A stretch of DNA of 64,000 nt. Origin: Streptomyces sp. R28. Its GTDB lineage: Bacteria > Actinomycetota > Actinomycetes > Streptomycetales > Streptomycetaceae. Location of the stretch: the NCBI RefSeq assembly GCF_041052385.1, contig NZ_CP163439.1, positions 6,437,001 to 6,501,000 of the forward strand, given 5' to 3'. Position numbers and translations under genes: made by a program. Under the pieces are notes generated by a model. That model searched no databases, had not been told where the DNA came from, and saw only the letters and a list, made by a program, of their open reading frames with translations. Below are positions 22,537 through 31,149 of this stretch, in pieces (position 1 is the stretch's first letter; each line of letters starts with the position of its first letter).

Positions 22537-24069
22537 TCAGCCGTTCCCGTGCGCCGAGTGACCGAGTGTCCCGCCTCCGCCCGAAGGCGTCTGCGCCCGC
22601 TGCCCCTTCTCCACCACCACGAACTGGCCCATCATCCCCTCGTCCTCGTGGTAGAGCAGATGGCAGTGGTACATGTACGGCGTCTGCGGATCCGCCGGCC
22701 CGGTGAAGCGCAGCGCCAGCTTCATGGTCGTCCCGTTCGGCAGGAACACCGTGTCCTTCGGCCCGCTCAGCGCCGGCGGCGGTGCCTCACCGTTCACCTC
22801 CAGCACCCGGAACTGCACGTCGTGCACATGGAAGTTGTGCGGCATGCCGTTGCTGTTGCGGACCGTCCACACCTCCGTGGCCCCGCGCGTGACCGTCTCG
22901 TCGACGCGGCCCATCTCCATCGACCGCCCGTTGATACCGGACCGCTTCAGGTCGAAGTGCCGCCCGCGTACCGCATCCGTGCCGTCGGGTGTCTCCAACC
23001 CGCCGAGTACGGCCGGTATCGCGGGCGACGGCCGGAGCCGTCCGGCTGCCCGCAGCTCCAGGACGTCGAAGGAGTCGTCGCCTCCACCGAACCGCCGATT
23101 CCAGCTGTCCCCGTAGTTGTCCTGAGGAAAGCTGCGCAGCATCACGCGCTCACCCGCCCGCATCCGTACGACGATCTCGGCTCGCTCGCCCGGCGACAAC
23201 TGGACACGGTCCATGGACTGGGGCCGCTCCAGCAGGCCTCCGTCCGTCGCTGTCAGCGAGAAGGCGCGGTCGTCCGGGAATCCGAAGGCGTAGGTGCGTG
23301 CCGTCGAGGCGTTGAGCAGCCGCAGCCGTATGAGCTCGTCGCCGACCTCTTTGTAGGGACGCAGCGTGCCGTTGACCATCGTCCGGTCGCCGAGGAAGCC
23401 CACGTTCTGCATGATCTTGTGGTCGCCGTCGAGCTCCGCGCCGTCGAAACGCACGTCCTGCACGATGACAGGCAGGTCGTCGACGCCGTACCGCTTCGGC
23501 AGGGCGAGCTTCGTGGACCGCTGGTCGTCGAGGATGAACAGGCCGGCCAGGCCCTTGCGCACATGCCGTTCCGTCGCGCCGTGCGGGTGCGGGTGGTACC
23601 AGAGCGTCGCGGCGGGCTGGTCCACGGTCCAGTGCGGAGTCCAGGTGCCGCCGGGGGCGATCATCTGGTGCGGGCCGCCGTCCATCCGCGCGGGCAGGTG
23701 CATGCCGTGCCAGTGCACGCTGGACGCCTCGTCGAGCCCGTTCGCTATGCGTACGCGGACCTTCTCACCGCGGGCCGCACGCAGCGTCGGCCCGAGGTAC
23801 GAGCCGTTGAAGCCCCAGGTCGGGGTCTTTCGGCCGGCCTCGAACTCCGTCTCGCCCGCGCGCATACGCAGGTCGAAGACGCGGGTGCCGTCCTTGTCGA
23901 CGGACGACTGGGCCAGGGGCGGTATCGCCAGCGCGTTGTCGAACGACGCCTTGCCGACCGTGCTGACGTCGGCGCCGGTCCACAGCCAGGCGAACAGGCC
24001 GCCGACCGCCAGCACGAGGACCGTGACGACGGAGCCCACAACGATGAGGACGCGCTTGAAGCGAGACAT
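22537..24069 (-). CDS. Membrane-anchored multicopper oxidase
   Basis: Protein of 510 residues from ATG at 24069 (an earlier in-frame GTG-type start at 24135 would add 22 polar residues). A single N-terminal helix (VLIVVGSVVTVLVLAVGGLFAWLW) anchors three cupredoxin domains on the outer face. All copper ligands are visible: HWHGMHLP and HPHPHG in domain 1, HNFHVHDVQF and HCHLLYHEDEGMM at the C-terminus, including the type-1 Cys and Met. This resembles the CotA/CueO/SufI group; copper detoxification or phenol oxidation are the usual roles. The gene lies just upstream of the SDR gene on the same strand (43 bases), so the two may form an operon. Confidence 0.9.
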   Translation of the reverse strand: MSRFKRVLIVVGSVVTVLVLAVGGLFAWLWTGADVSTVGKASFDNALAIPPLAQSSVDKDGTRVFDLRMRAGETEFEAGRKTPTWGFNGSYLGPTLRAARGEKVRVRIANGLDEASSVHWHGMHLPARMDGGPHQMIAPGGTWTPHWTVDQPAATLWYHPHPHGATERHVRKGLAGLFILDDQRSTKLALPKRYGVDDLPVIVQDVRFDGAELDGDHKIMQNVGFLGDRTMVNGTLRPYKEVGDELIRLRLLNASTARTYAFGFPDDRAFSLTATDGGLLERPQSMDRVQLSPGERAEIVVRMRAGERVMLRSFPQDNYGDSWNRRFGGGDDSFDVLELRAAGRLRPSPAIPAVLGGLETPDGTDAVRGRHFDLKRSGINGRSMEMGRVDETVTRGATEVWTVRNSNGMPHNFHVHDVQFRVLEVNGEAPPPALSGPKDTVFLPNGTTMKLALRFTGPADPQTPYMYHCHLLYHEDEGMMGQFVVVEKGQRAQTPSGGGGTLGHSAHGNG

Positions 24070-24218
24070 GCTTCGAGCGTCTTTGTTCGCCGCCCGCCGA
24101 ACATCGGGGTCGTCCCCCGGGCCACCCCGAGTCAACCCCCGCCGCTCGTCCGGGGTTTCCCCCTAGGAGCCGTGCGGCGCCTGGGCGACCGCTACCCCAG
24201 CCACTGGTTGACGTCCCG

Positions 24219-24887
24219 TCACGCCCCGTACTGCGCCACGTACTTCCGGGCGGCGTCCAGCGACTCCGGATGCAGCGCCTCGCCCGCCGCCAGCAGCCGC
24301 GGCAGCAGCTTCCGCTCCGTCGTGGCCGCCCGGAACTGCAGCGCCACCGTCACGTCGTGATCCGGGCGGTGGACGATCTCCATCGCATCGCCCGCCCGGA
24401 TCTCACCCGGCTCGATCACTCGCAGATACGCGCCCGGCGCACCCTTCGCCGTGAACCGCTTCACCCACCGCTTCTCACCCACATGGCCCTGGAAGGTGGC
24501 ACAGGGAATCCGGCCGCTCGTGACCTCCAGCACCACCTCGGACCCGATCCGCCAGCGCTCGCCGACCAGCGCGCCGGACACGTCCAGGCCAAAGGTCGTG
24601 AGGTTCTCGCCGAACCCGCCGTTCGCCAGCGACCGCCCCAGCTCGCGCTCCCAGTCGTCGAGGTCCTCGCGCGCCACCGCGTACACGGCCTGGTCGTCGC
24701 CGCCGTGGTGGCGCAGGCTGCACACCTCGTCCCCGGCCACCCCGCTGGCCCCGATCCCCTTGGGCCCGGGTGCCGCCACCCGCACCGGCCCCTGCACCGG
24801 CCGCTTGTCGATCCCGGTCACGCCTTCCGGGTGATCGGTGTAGGGCACATGCTCCCTGCGGCCCAGGTTCACAGACAGAAGCTTCAT
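24219..24887 (-). CDS. MOSC-domain protein
   Basis: Protein of 222 residues from ATG at 24887 (MKLLSVNLG). MOSC marks are the segment GDEVCSLRHHGGDDQAVYAV, FGENLTTFGLDVSG, RIGSEVVLEVTSGRIPCATF with the conserved Cys near residue 137, and a C-terminal helical part as in YiiM. YiiM-like proteins reduce N-hydroxylated compounds using molybdenum cofactor; this is family knowledge, not shown here. It is divergent from the LysR gene with 80 bases between starts, so that regulator may control it. Confidence 0.88.
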   Translation of the reverse strand: MKLLSVNLGRREHVPYTDHPEGVTGIDKRPVQGPVRVAAPGPKGIGASGVAGDEVCSLRHHGGDDQAVYAVAREDLDDWERELGRSLANGGFGENLTTFGLDVSGALVGERWRIGSEVVLEVTSGRIPCATFQGHVGEKRWVKRFTAKGAPGAYLRVIEPGEIRAGDAMEIVHRPDHDVTVALQFRAATTERKLLPRLLAAGEALHPESLDAARKYVAQYGA

Positions 24888-24967
24888 GGCGGCACGGTAG
24901 GCGACCATGAGCCAAAGCGTCCATGCGTTATTCGGCGATGTATCCAAGCTTCCCTTATGCTCGACGG

Positions 24968-25879
24968 GTGATCGAGGCCCGTCATCTCCGTGTGCTGCGC
25001 GCCGTCGCCGCCACCGGTTCCTTCTCCGCGGCGGGGCGCGAGCTGGGCTGCACCCAGCCCGCCGTCAGCCAGCAGATGAAGGCCCTGGAAGCGTCCGTCG
25101 GCACGCCCCTGCTGGTCCGCAGCGGGCGCGAGATGCGGCTGACCCAGGCCGGCGCGGCGCTGGTGCGGCACGCCGCCGGGATCCTGGCGGGACTCACCGC
25201 CGCCGAGGAGGAGGTCGCCGCCATCGCCGGGCTGCGGGCCGGTCGCGTCCGCCTGGTCTCCTTCCCCAGCGGCAGCTCCACCCTCGTCCCCACCGCCCTG
25301 GCCGCCCTGCGCGCCGCCCACCCCGGCACCCGCGTCTCCCTGGAGGAGGCCGAACCGCCGCAGTCCGTCGAGCTGCTGCGCGAGGGCGACTGCGACGTGG
25401 CCCTCGCCTTCCGGTACGAGGGTGCCGCGGGCGCCCCGGAAGGTGAGTGGGACGACCTCGTCGTACGTCCGCTGCTGACGGACCGTCTCGTCGCCCTCGT
25501 ACCCGAACGGCACCGGCTCGCGCGCACCGCGCCCTCGGGGTCCGTCGCCATCGGGGAACTCGCGGCCGAGCCGTGGATCGCCGGATGCCCGCGTTGCCGG
25601 GGGCAGTTGGTCGAGGTGTGCGAGAGCGCGGGCTTCACGCCCCGTATCGACTTCGCCACCGACGACTATCCGGCGGTCGTCGGCCTCGTGGGCGCCGGCC
25701 TCGGCGTGGCCGTCCTGCCCCAGCTCGCCGTCGAGTCGGTACGGCCGCGAGGCGCGCGGATGGTGACGCTGGAGCCGGCGGTGCGGCGGGAGATCGTCGC
25801 CCTCACCCTGCCCGACCTCGCGCAGGTGCCCGCGGTGGCGGCGACGCTGGAGCAGCTGACGCGGGCCGCTGCCCGCTAG
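24968..25879 (+). CDS. LysR-family transcriptional regulator
   Basis: Protein of 303 residues. GTG 24968 is chosen because it starts directly at the helix-turn-helix (IEARHLRVLRAVAATGSFSA, AGRELGCTQPAVSQQMKALE); a longer frame reaches 24923. A TATGCT hexamer ends six bases before GTG, so a leaderless transcript is possible. The effector-binding half has RVRLVSFPSGSSTLVPTALA, VALAFRYEG and GLGVAVLPQLAVESV. The usual target of such a regulator is the divergent gene, here the MOSC protein; the inducer is unknown. Confidence 0.9.
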   Translation: MIEARHLRVLRAVAATGSFSAAGRELGCTQPAVSQQMKALEASVGTPLLVRSGREMRLTQAGAALVRHAAGILAGLTAAEEEVAAIAGLRAGRVRLVSFPSGSSTLVPTALAALRAAHPGTRVSLEEAEPPQSVELLREGDCDVALAFRYEGAAGAPEGEWDDLVVRPLLTDRLVALVPERHRLARTAPSGSVAIGELAAEPWIAGCPRCRGQLVEVCESAGFTPRIDFATDDYPAVVGLVGAGLGVAVLPQLAVESVRPRGARMVTLEPAVRREIVALTLPDLAQVPAVAATLEQLTRAAAR

Positions 25880-25946
25880 CGAAGGCAAGGGCGCCGCGAA
25901 AAAACAAGGGCACGTGTACGCGTGCCCAGTTTGAAGAAACGTTCCT

Positions 25947-26276
25947 TCAGTTGGCGGGGCCGGTCTCTCCGCTGGTCGTCGACGCCGAGACCAGCCGGTT
26001 GCGCGCTCGCCCCATGAGCTCCTCGCGCTCGTCCTCGGTCAAGCCGCCCCACACTCCGTACGGTTCGCGCACGGCCAGTGCGTGCGCCGCGCACTGCGCG
26101 CGCACCGGGCACCTCATGCAGACCTCCTTGGCCGAGTTCTCGCGAGCGCTCCGGGCCGCACCGCGCTCACCCTCCGGATGAAAGAAGAGCGAGCTGTCCA
26201 CCCCGCGACAGGCAGCCAGCAGCTGCCAGTCCCACAGGTCCGCGTTCGGTCCGGGAAGGCGGGAGAAATCTGCCAT
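25947..26276 (-). CDS. whiD: WhiB-family iron-sulfur developmental regulator WhiD
   Basis: Protein of 109 residues from ATG at 26276, with AAGGGG seven bases upstream. The four cluster ligands are Cys23, Cys53, Cys56 and Cys62 (C-x29-C-x2-C-x5-C), followed by the GVWGG turn and a basic C-terminus (ARNRLV). The sequence and the divergent bldM neighbour match WhiD, which binds a [4Fe-4S] cluster, partners with the principal sigma factor HrdB and is needed for spore maturation. The C-terminal tail after residue 95 is the part I expect to vary between species. Confidence 0.94.
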   Translation of the reverse strand: MADFSRLPGPNADLWDWQLLAACRGVDSSLFFHPEGERGAARSARENSAKEVCMRCPVRAQCAAHALAVREPYGVWGGLTEDEREELMGRARNRLVSASTTSGETGPAN

Positions 26277-26657
26277 TGCGTGACCCCTTGTAGCCGTTCT
26301 GGGCGGATACGGTGTCCACGACCGTACATCTACGATCTAAGGAGATGAAAATATGACTCATTGCGAATCTAGCCTCAGACGCCAACAAATGGGAAGAAAA
26401 AGGGCTGAATGGGGCACGGGTTGTGATGAAACATTGAGGGTCCGTTGTGCATGTCTGCCCCGTGTTCGACCCCTCACGTAGAGTGCCGAAGATGGCACAC
26501 GGCCCCGTAACTCTTTCGAGTGACCGTCGTTGAGAGGGCGGAGGCGGTTGAAGGAACAAGCGCTCGGGCAGGCGTCCGAGACGGTCGACCGCACAGGTGA
26601 CGATTTCGTACCAGCCTGGAGGCTCAAGGTGACGTGCATCAGCTGCGGAGGGCGGCC
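26277..26657. promoter_or_regulatory. whiD-bldM divergent control region
   Basis: This 381-base gap is markedly AT-rich in its middle (26335-26400) for this genome. It must hold promoters for both developmental genes. A sigma-BldN-like promoter for bldM is annotated at 26506-26533. On the whiD side I see no confident -10/-35 pair. A TGACTCA palindrome lies at 26354-26360. No small gene with a ribosome site was found. Confidence 0.7.
26506..26533 (+). promoter_or_regulatory. Sigma-BldN-type promoter of bldM
   Basis: CGTAAC at 26506-26511 and CGTTGA at 26528-26533 with a 16-base spacer match the remembered sigma-BldN consensus (CGTAAC / CGTTGA) and the known bldMp1 promoter of S. coelicolor. 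The transcript would begin near 26540, leaving a leader of about 118 bases before the bldM ATG. Confidence 0.82.
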
Positions 26658-27269
26658 ATGACATCCGTCCTCGTCTGCGACGACTCCCCGCTTGCCCGAG
26701 AGGCGCTTCGCCGCGCGGTCGCGACCGTGCCCGGCGTCGAGCGCGTGACGACGGCGGCCAACGGCGAGGAAGTCCTCCGCCGCTGGGGCGCCGACCGCTC
26801 GGACCTGATTCTGATGGACGTACGCATGCCCGGTCTGGGCGGCGTCGAGACCGTGCGGCGGCTGCTGTCCGCCGACCCCGGTGCGCGCATCATCATGCTC
26901 ACCGTCGCCGAGGACCTGGACGGCGTGGCCCTCGCGGTCGCCGCCGGTGCCCGCGGCTATCTGCACAAGGACGCCTCGCGCGCGGAGTTGCGCGCCACCG
27001 TCACGCAGGCCCTGGCCGACCCCACCTGGCGGCTGGCCCCGCGCCGGCTGCGGTCCGCCGAGATGGGTGCCGCGCCGACGCTCACCGCGCGTGAGATCCA
27101 GGTCCTGGAGGGCATGAGCCACGGCCGCTCCAACGCCGAGATCGGCCGCGAGCTGTTCCTCTCCGAGGACACCGTCAAGACGCACGCCCGACGCCTGTTC
27201 AAGAAGCTCGGCGCCTCGGACCGGGCGCACGCGGTGGCGCTCGGCTTCCGGTGGGGCCTGGTCCGGTAG
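26658..27269 (+). CDS. bldM: Developmental response regulator BldM
   Basis: Protein of 203 residues from ATG 26658, five bases after GGAGGG. The receiver domain (1-120) has DDSP at the acidic pocket, phospho-site-equivalent Asp54 in LILMDVRMPG, Thr in MLTVAED and Lys in YLHKDAS. A LuxR-type DNA-binding domain follows (TAREIQVLEGMSHGRSNAEI, SEDTVKTHARRLFKKLG). No sensor kinase is adjacent: BldM is an orphan, atypical regulator that homodimerises for early and heterodimerises with WhiI for late sporulation genes. Expression is expected from the sigma-BldN promoter upstream. Confidence 0.96.
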   Translation: MTSVLVCDDSPLAREALRRAVATVPGVERVTTAANGEEVLRRWGADRSDLILMDVRMPGLGGVETVRRLLSADPGARIIMLTVAEDLDGVALAVAAGARGYLHKDASRAELRATVTQALADPTWRLAPRRLRSAEMGAAPTLTAREIQVLEGMSHGRSNAEIGRELFLSEDTVKTHARRLFKKLGASDRAHAVALGFRWGLVR

Positions 27270-27295
27270 GTGGACCTCAGCGGGGACACGGGGGT

Positions 27296-27329
27296 CCCCG
27301 CCCGCCGCGTGGTGGGCGGGGCTGCTTTT
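27296..27329 (+). terminator. Rho-independent terminator of bldM
   Basis: CCCCGCCC (27296-27303) pairs with GGGCGGGG (27314-27321); GCC-GCGT-GGT inside extends the stem, giving 11 pairs and a GCGT loop. CTGCTTTT follows, a real T-run for this genome. It ends the bldM transcript. Confidence 0.85.
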
Positions 27330-27483
27330 CGCAGCGCGGGTCGGCGCGTGTACCGCAAGGTGAGCGGTGGTGGCAAAGCGGCCTGCCGGGTGCCCGCTGC
27401 TCGTTTCGGCGCGGATGCCGCATCCTTGAGGTGTGGAGTCTCTCGGGGACGAGTCGTTCGAGCGGAAGGGGAGGGCGCAGGGG

Positions 27484-28161
27484 ATGAGTGCCGGCGCACC
27501 TGCTCATAACGCTTCAGTGCACAACATCGGGCGTGATGCCGCGGACCGTACGGCCGCAAGGCACCATGGACCGATGCGCGAGGACGAGGCGGCTTATGCC
27601 CAAGGGGCGATCGGTGCACTCGTCCATCGCGCCGTGGACGGGGACGAGCAGGCCACGCACGATCTGCTCGCGCACGTCCACCCCCTGGCCCTGCGCTACT
27701 GCCGCACCAGGCTGTCCCGCCTTCCGGGCGACGCCCGCCACTTCGTCGAGGACCTTGCCCAGGAGGTCTGCGTCGCGGTCCTCCTCGCGCTGCCGCGCTA
27801 CAAGGACACCGGCCGCCCCTTCGAGGCGTTCGTCTTCGCCATCGCCGCGCACAAGGTGGCGGACCTGCAGCGGGCGGCGATGCGCCACCCCGGCTCGACG
27901 GCCGTTCCGTCCGACGAGATGCCGGAACGCCCGGACGACTCCCTGGGCCCGGAAGAGCGGGCGCTGCTGAGCAGCGACGCCGAATGGGCCAAGAAGCTGC
28001 TGGCCAACCTGCCCGAGAACCAGCGGGAGCTGTTGCTGCTGAGGATCGCGGTGGGGTTGACCGCGGAAGAGACGGGCCAGATGTTGGGAATGTCACCCGG
28101 CGCAGTGCGGGTGGCCCAGCACAGGGCGCTGAGCAGGTTGCGCGCGCTGGCCGAGCAGTAG
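27484..28161 (+). CDS. shbA: ECF sigma factor, ShbA-like
   Basis: Protein of 225 residues from ATG 27484, with a GGGGAGGG-type ribosome site; GTG 27433 and ATG 27574 are in-frame alternatives. Region 2 (ALRYCRTRLSRLPGDARHF, VEDLAQEVCVAVLLALPRY, AFVFAIAAHKVADLQRAA) and region 4 (NLPENQRELLLLRIAVGLTA, EETGQMLGMSPGAVRVAQHR) are clear. Position between bldM and guaB matches the sigma factor ShbA, which in S. griseus drives transcription of the principal sigma gene hrdB; the name rests on synteny recalled from memory. No anti-sigma gene is adjacent. Confidence 0.82.
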   Translation: MSAGAPAHNASVHNIGRDAADRTAARHHGPMREDEAAYAQGAIGALVHRAVDGDEQATHDLLAHVHPLALRYCRTRLSRLPGDARHFVEDLAQEVCVAVLLALPRYKDTGRPFEAFVFAIAAHKVADLQRAAMRHPGSTAVPSDEMPERPDDSLGPEERALLSSDAEWAKKLLANLPENQRELLLLRIAVGLTAEETGQMLGMSPGAVRVAQHRALSRLRALAEQ

Positions 28162-28314
28162 CGCTCGCTTGGTTGCGCCCCAAATGAACAGGCTCCTCTG
28201 CGGTTCCGTACGAACATACGAAGCCCGAAGCCGCCCAGAACCGTGGAATGAGTCAGCCATGCTTCCCGTTAGCATGGACATCCGCACCGATCAAGGCCAT
28301 TTGGGGAAGGTGTC

Positions 28315-29817
28315 ATGACTGCCAACGTCGACGGAGTGCCCGGAAAATTCGCGACACTCGGGCTGACCTACGACGACGTGCTGCTGCTGCCGGGTGCATC
28401 CGAGGTGCTCCCCAACGCGGTCGACACCTCGTCCCGCATCTCCCGCAACGTCCGGGTGAACATCCCGCTGCTCTCGGCGGCCATGGACAAGGTGACCGAG
28501 TCCCGCATGGCCATCGCGATGGCCCGCCTCGGCGGCGTCGGTGTGCTGCACCGCAACCTCTCCGTCGAGGACCAGGTCAACCAGGTCGACCTGGTGAAGC
28601 GGTCCGAGTCCGGCATGGTCACCGACCCGATCACCGTGCACCCGGAGGCGACCCTCGCCGAGGCCGACGCCCTGTGTGCCAAGTTCCGCATCAGCGGCGT
28701 CCCGGTGACCGACCCGGCCGGCAAGCTGCTCGGCATCGTCACCAACCGGGACATGGCCTTCGAGTCGGACCGCAGCCGTCAGGTGCGCGAGGTCATGACG
28801 CCGATGCCGCTGGTCACCGGCCAGGTCGGCATCTCCGGCAGCGACGCGATGGAGCTGCTGCGCCGCCACAAGATCGAGAAGCTTCCCCTGGTCGACGAGG
28901 CGGGCATCCTCAAGGGCCTCATCACGGTCAAGGACTTCGTCAAGGCGGAGAAGTATCCCAACGCCGCCAAGGACTCCGAGGGCCGGCTCCTGGTCGGTGC
29001 CGCCGTCGGCGCCAGCCCCGAGGCCCTGGAGCGCGCCCAGGCGCTCGCCGAGGCCGGTGTGGACTTCCTGGTTGTCGACACCTCGCACGGCCACAACAGC
29101 AACGCGCTGAGCTGGATGTCGAAGATCAAGTCGAGCGTCGGCGTCGACGTGATCGGCGGCAACGTCGCCACGCGCGATGGCGCCCAGGCGCTGATCGACG
29201 CCGGTGTCGACGGCATCAAGGTCGGTGTCGGACCGGGCTCCATCTGCACCACCCGCGTGGTCGCCGGCATCGGCGTCCCGCAGGTCACCGCCATCTACGA
29301 GGCCTCCCTGGCCGCCCGCCCGGCCGGCATCCCGCTGATCGGCGACGGCGGCCTGCAGTACTCCGGCGACATCGGCAAGGCGCTCGCCGCCGGCGCCGAC
29401 ACCGTGATGCTGGGCTCGCTGCTCGCGGGCTGCGAGGAGTCGCCCGGCGAGCTGCAGTTCATCAACGGCAAGCAGTTCAAGTCGTACCGCGGCATGGGCT
29501 CGCTCGGCGCCATGCAGTCCCGGGGCCAGGGCAAGTCGTACTCCAAGGACCGCTACTTCCAGGGCGAGGTCTCCGCGGACGACAAGCTCGTGCCCGAGGG
29601 CATCGAGGGCCAGGTGCCCTACCGCGGCCCGCTGTCCAGCGTCCTGCACCAGCTCGTCGGCGGGCTGCGGCAGACCATGGGCTACGTGGGCGCGGCCACC
29701 ATCGACGAGATGGAGACCAAGGGCCGCTTCGTCCGGATCACCTCCGCCGGTCTCAAGGAGAGCCACCCGCACGACATCCAGATGACCGTCGAGGCGCCGA
29801 ACTACAGCCGAAAGTGA
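28315..29817 (+). CDS. guaB: IMP dehydrogenase GuaB
   Basis: Protein of 500 residues that oxidises IMP to XMP with NAD, the first committed step to GMP. ATG 28315 follows GGGGAAGG. Begins with LTYDDVLLLPGASEVLPN; the CBS pair lies in about residues 100-225 (VTDPITVHPEATLAEADALC and TPMPLVTGQVGISGSDAMEL). The catalytic Cys311 is in VGPGSICTTRV, and the mobile flap is near KSYRGMGSLGAM. The C-terminus (HPHDIQMTVEAPNYSRK) is typical. guaB3 follows after a hairpin terminator, and guaA is 26 kb downstream. Confidence 0.97.
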   Translation: MTANVDGVPGKFATLGLTYDDVLLLPGASEVLPNAVDTSSRISRNVRVNIPLLSAAMDKVTESRMAIAMARLGGVGVLHRNLSVEDQVNQVDLVKRSESGMVTDPITVHPEATLAEADALCAKFRISGVPVTDPAGKLLGIVTNRDMAFESDRSRQVREVMTPMPLVTGQVGISGSDAMELLRRHKIEKLPLVDEAGILKGLITVKDFVKAEKYPNAAKDSEGRLLVGAAVGASPEALERAQALAEAGVDFLVVDTSHGHNSNALSWMSKIKSSVGVDVIGGNVATRDGAQALIDAGVDGIKVGVGPGSICTTRVVAGIGVPQVTAIYEASLAARPAGIPLIGDGGLQYSGDIGKALAAGADTVMLGSLLAGCEESPGELQFINGKQFKSYRGMGSLGAMQSRGQGKSYSKDRYFQGEVSADDKLVPEGIEGQVPYRGPLSSVLHQLVGGLRQTMGYVGAATIDEMETKGRFVRITSAGLKESHPHDIQMTVEAPNYSRK

Positions 29818-29845
29818 CGGCCACGCACGCGTGAGGCTTGATCGA

Positions 29846-29876
29846 GGGCGGTCCCGGAGGCTCCGGGGCCGCCCTT
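29846..29876 (+). terminator. Hairpin terminator after guaB
   Basis: GGGCGG-T-CCCGGA and TCCGGG-G-CCGCCC form a 13-pair stem with one G-T pair and a GGC loop (29846-29874), followed by TT. It separates guaB from guaB3, though read-through is possible because the T-run is short. Confidence 0.72.
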
Positions 29877-29934
29877 GTCATACCCGTCGGCGATACTGGT
29901 AGACGCTGAAACGCATCAGGGAAAGGCCACAGAC

Positions 29935-31059
29935 GTGACTGAGATCGAGATCGGGCGCGGCAAGCGCGGCCGCAGGGCTTACGCCTTCGACGACATCGCC
30001 GTCGTCCCGAGCCGCCGTACGCGGGACCCGAAGGAGGTCTCGATCGCCTGGCAGATCGACGCCTACCGCTTCGAGCTGCCCTTCCTGGCCGCCCCCATGG
30101 ACTCGGTCGTCTCCCCGGCCACCGCGATCCGCATCGGAGAGCTCGGCGGCCTCGGCGTACTGAACCTCGAAGGGCTGTGGACGCGGTACGAGGACCCGCA
30201 GCCGCTGCTCGACGAGATCGCCGGGCTGCCCACGGAGGCCGCCACGCGCCGTCTCCAGGAGATCTACGCCGCCCCCATCAAGGAGGAGCTGATCGGGCAG
30301 CGCATCAAGGAGGTGCGCGACTCGGGCGTGGTCACCGCGGCTGCGCTCTCCCCGCAGCGCACCGCCCAGTTCTCCAAGGCGGTCGTCGACGCGGGCGTGG
30401 ACATCTTCGTCATCCGCGGTACGACGGTCTCGGCGGAGCACGTCTCGGGTGCGCACGAGCCGCTGAACCTGAAGCAGTTCATCTACGAGCTCGATGTCCC
30501 GGTGATCGTCGGCGGCTGTGCCACCTACACCGCGGCGCTGCACCTGATGCGCACCGGTGCGGCGGGCGTCCTGGTCGGCTTCGGCGGCGGCGCCGCGCAC
30601 ACCACACGCAACGTGCTGGGTATCCGGGTGCCGATGGCGACGGCGGTCGCGGACGTGGCGGCGGCCCGCCGTGACTACATGGACGAGTCCGGCGGCCGGT
30701 ACGTGCACGTGATCGCGGACGGCGGTGTCGGCTGGTCCGGCGATCTGCCCAAGGCGATCGCCTGCGGTGCCGACGCGGTCATGATGGGTTCCCCGCTCGC
30801 GCGCGCGAGCGACGCGCCGGGCAAGGGCCACCACTGGGGCATGGAGGCCGTCAACGAGGAGCTGCCGCGCGGCAAGAAGGTCGACCTCGGCACGGTAGGC
30901 ACCATCGAGGAGGTCCTGACGGGCCCGTCCCACACCCCGGACGGCTCGATGAACTTCTTCGGTGCCCTGCGCCGCGCCATGGCCACCACCGGCTACAGCG
31001 AGCTCAAGGAGTTCCAGCGCGTCGAGGTGACGGTGGCGGACTCGCAGCACCAGCGCTGA
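29935..31059 (+). CDS. guaB3: GuaB3-family IMP dehydrogenase-like protein without CBS domains
   Basis: Protein of 374 residues from GTG 29935, with GAAAGG upstream. It has the IMPDH barrel (AYAFDDIAVVPSRRTRDPKE, FLAAPMDSVVSPATAIRIG, VHVIADGGVGWSGDLPKAI, CGADAVMMGSPLARASDAPG) but no CBS insertion. At the catalytic loop, where IMPDH has GSICTTR, it reads GAAHTTR: the Cys is His222. It therefore cannot form the covalent E-XMP intermediate and should not be an ordinary IMP dehydrogenase. Actinobacterial paralogues are called GuaB3; function is, as far as I know, unsettled. A strong terminator follows at 31084-31117. Confidence 0.93.
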   Translation: MTEIEIGRGKRGRRAYAFDDIAVVPSRRTRDPKEVSIAWQIDAYRFELPFLAAPMDSVVSPATAIRIGELGGLGVLNLEGLWTRYEDPQPLLDEIAGLPTEAATRRLQEIYAAPIKEELIGQRIKEVRDSGVVTAAALSPQRTAQFSKAVVDAGVDIFVIRGTTVSAEHVSGAHEPLNLKQFIYELDVPVIVGGCATYTAALHLMRTGAAGVLVGFGGGAAHTTRNVLGIRVPMATAVADVAAARRDYMDESGGRYVHVIADGGVGWSGDLPKAIACGADAVMMGSPLARASDAPGKGHHWGMEAVNEELPRGKKVDLGTVGTIEEVLTGPSHTPDGSMNFFGALRRAMATTGYSELKEFQRVEVTVADSQHQR

Positions 31060-31083
31060 CGCCGCACACGGCTCGAACGCAAG

Positions 31084-31117
31084 GGGGCCCGGACCACCGA
31101 GAGGTGTTCCGGGCCCC
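31084..31117. terminator. Bidirectional terminator between guaB3 and a convergent gene
   Basis: GGGGCCCGGA (31084-31093) and TCCGGGCCCC (31108-31117) are perfect 10-base arms with an inner CACC/GGTG stem. It lies between guaB3 and the reverse-strand membrane protein gene ending at 31150. Confidence 0.85.
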
Positions 31118-31149
31118 TGCGCGTGCGTGGCGCGTGTGTGCGGGACGGC

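Noticed and set aside
24070..24135. Longer N-terminus for the multicopper oxidase
   Set aside because: The extra 22 residues are polar and lie before a typical MSRFKR membrane-anchor start; the shorter form is more likely.
27433..27483. Upstream GTG start for the ECF sigma gene
   Set aside because: ATG 27484 has a better ribosome site; the earlier start adds a polar segment outside the sigma domains. Not excluded.
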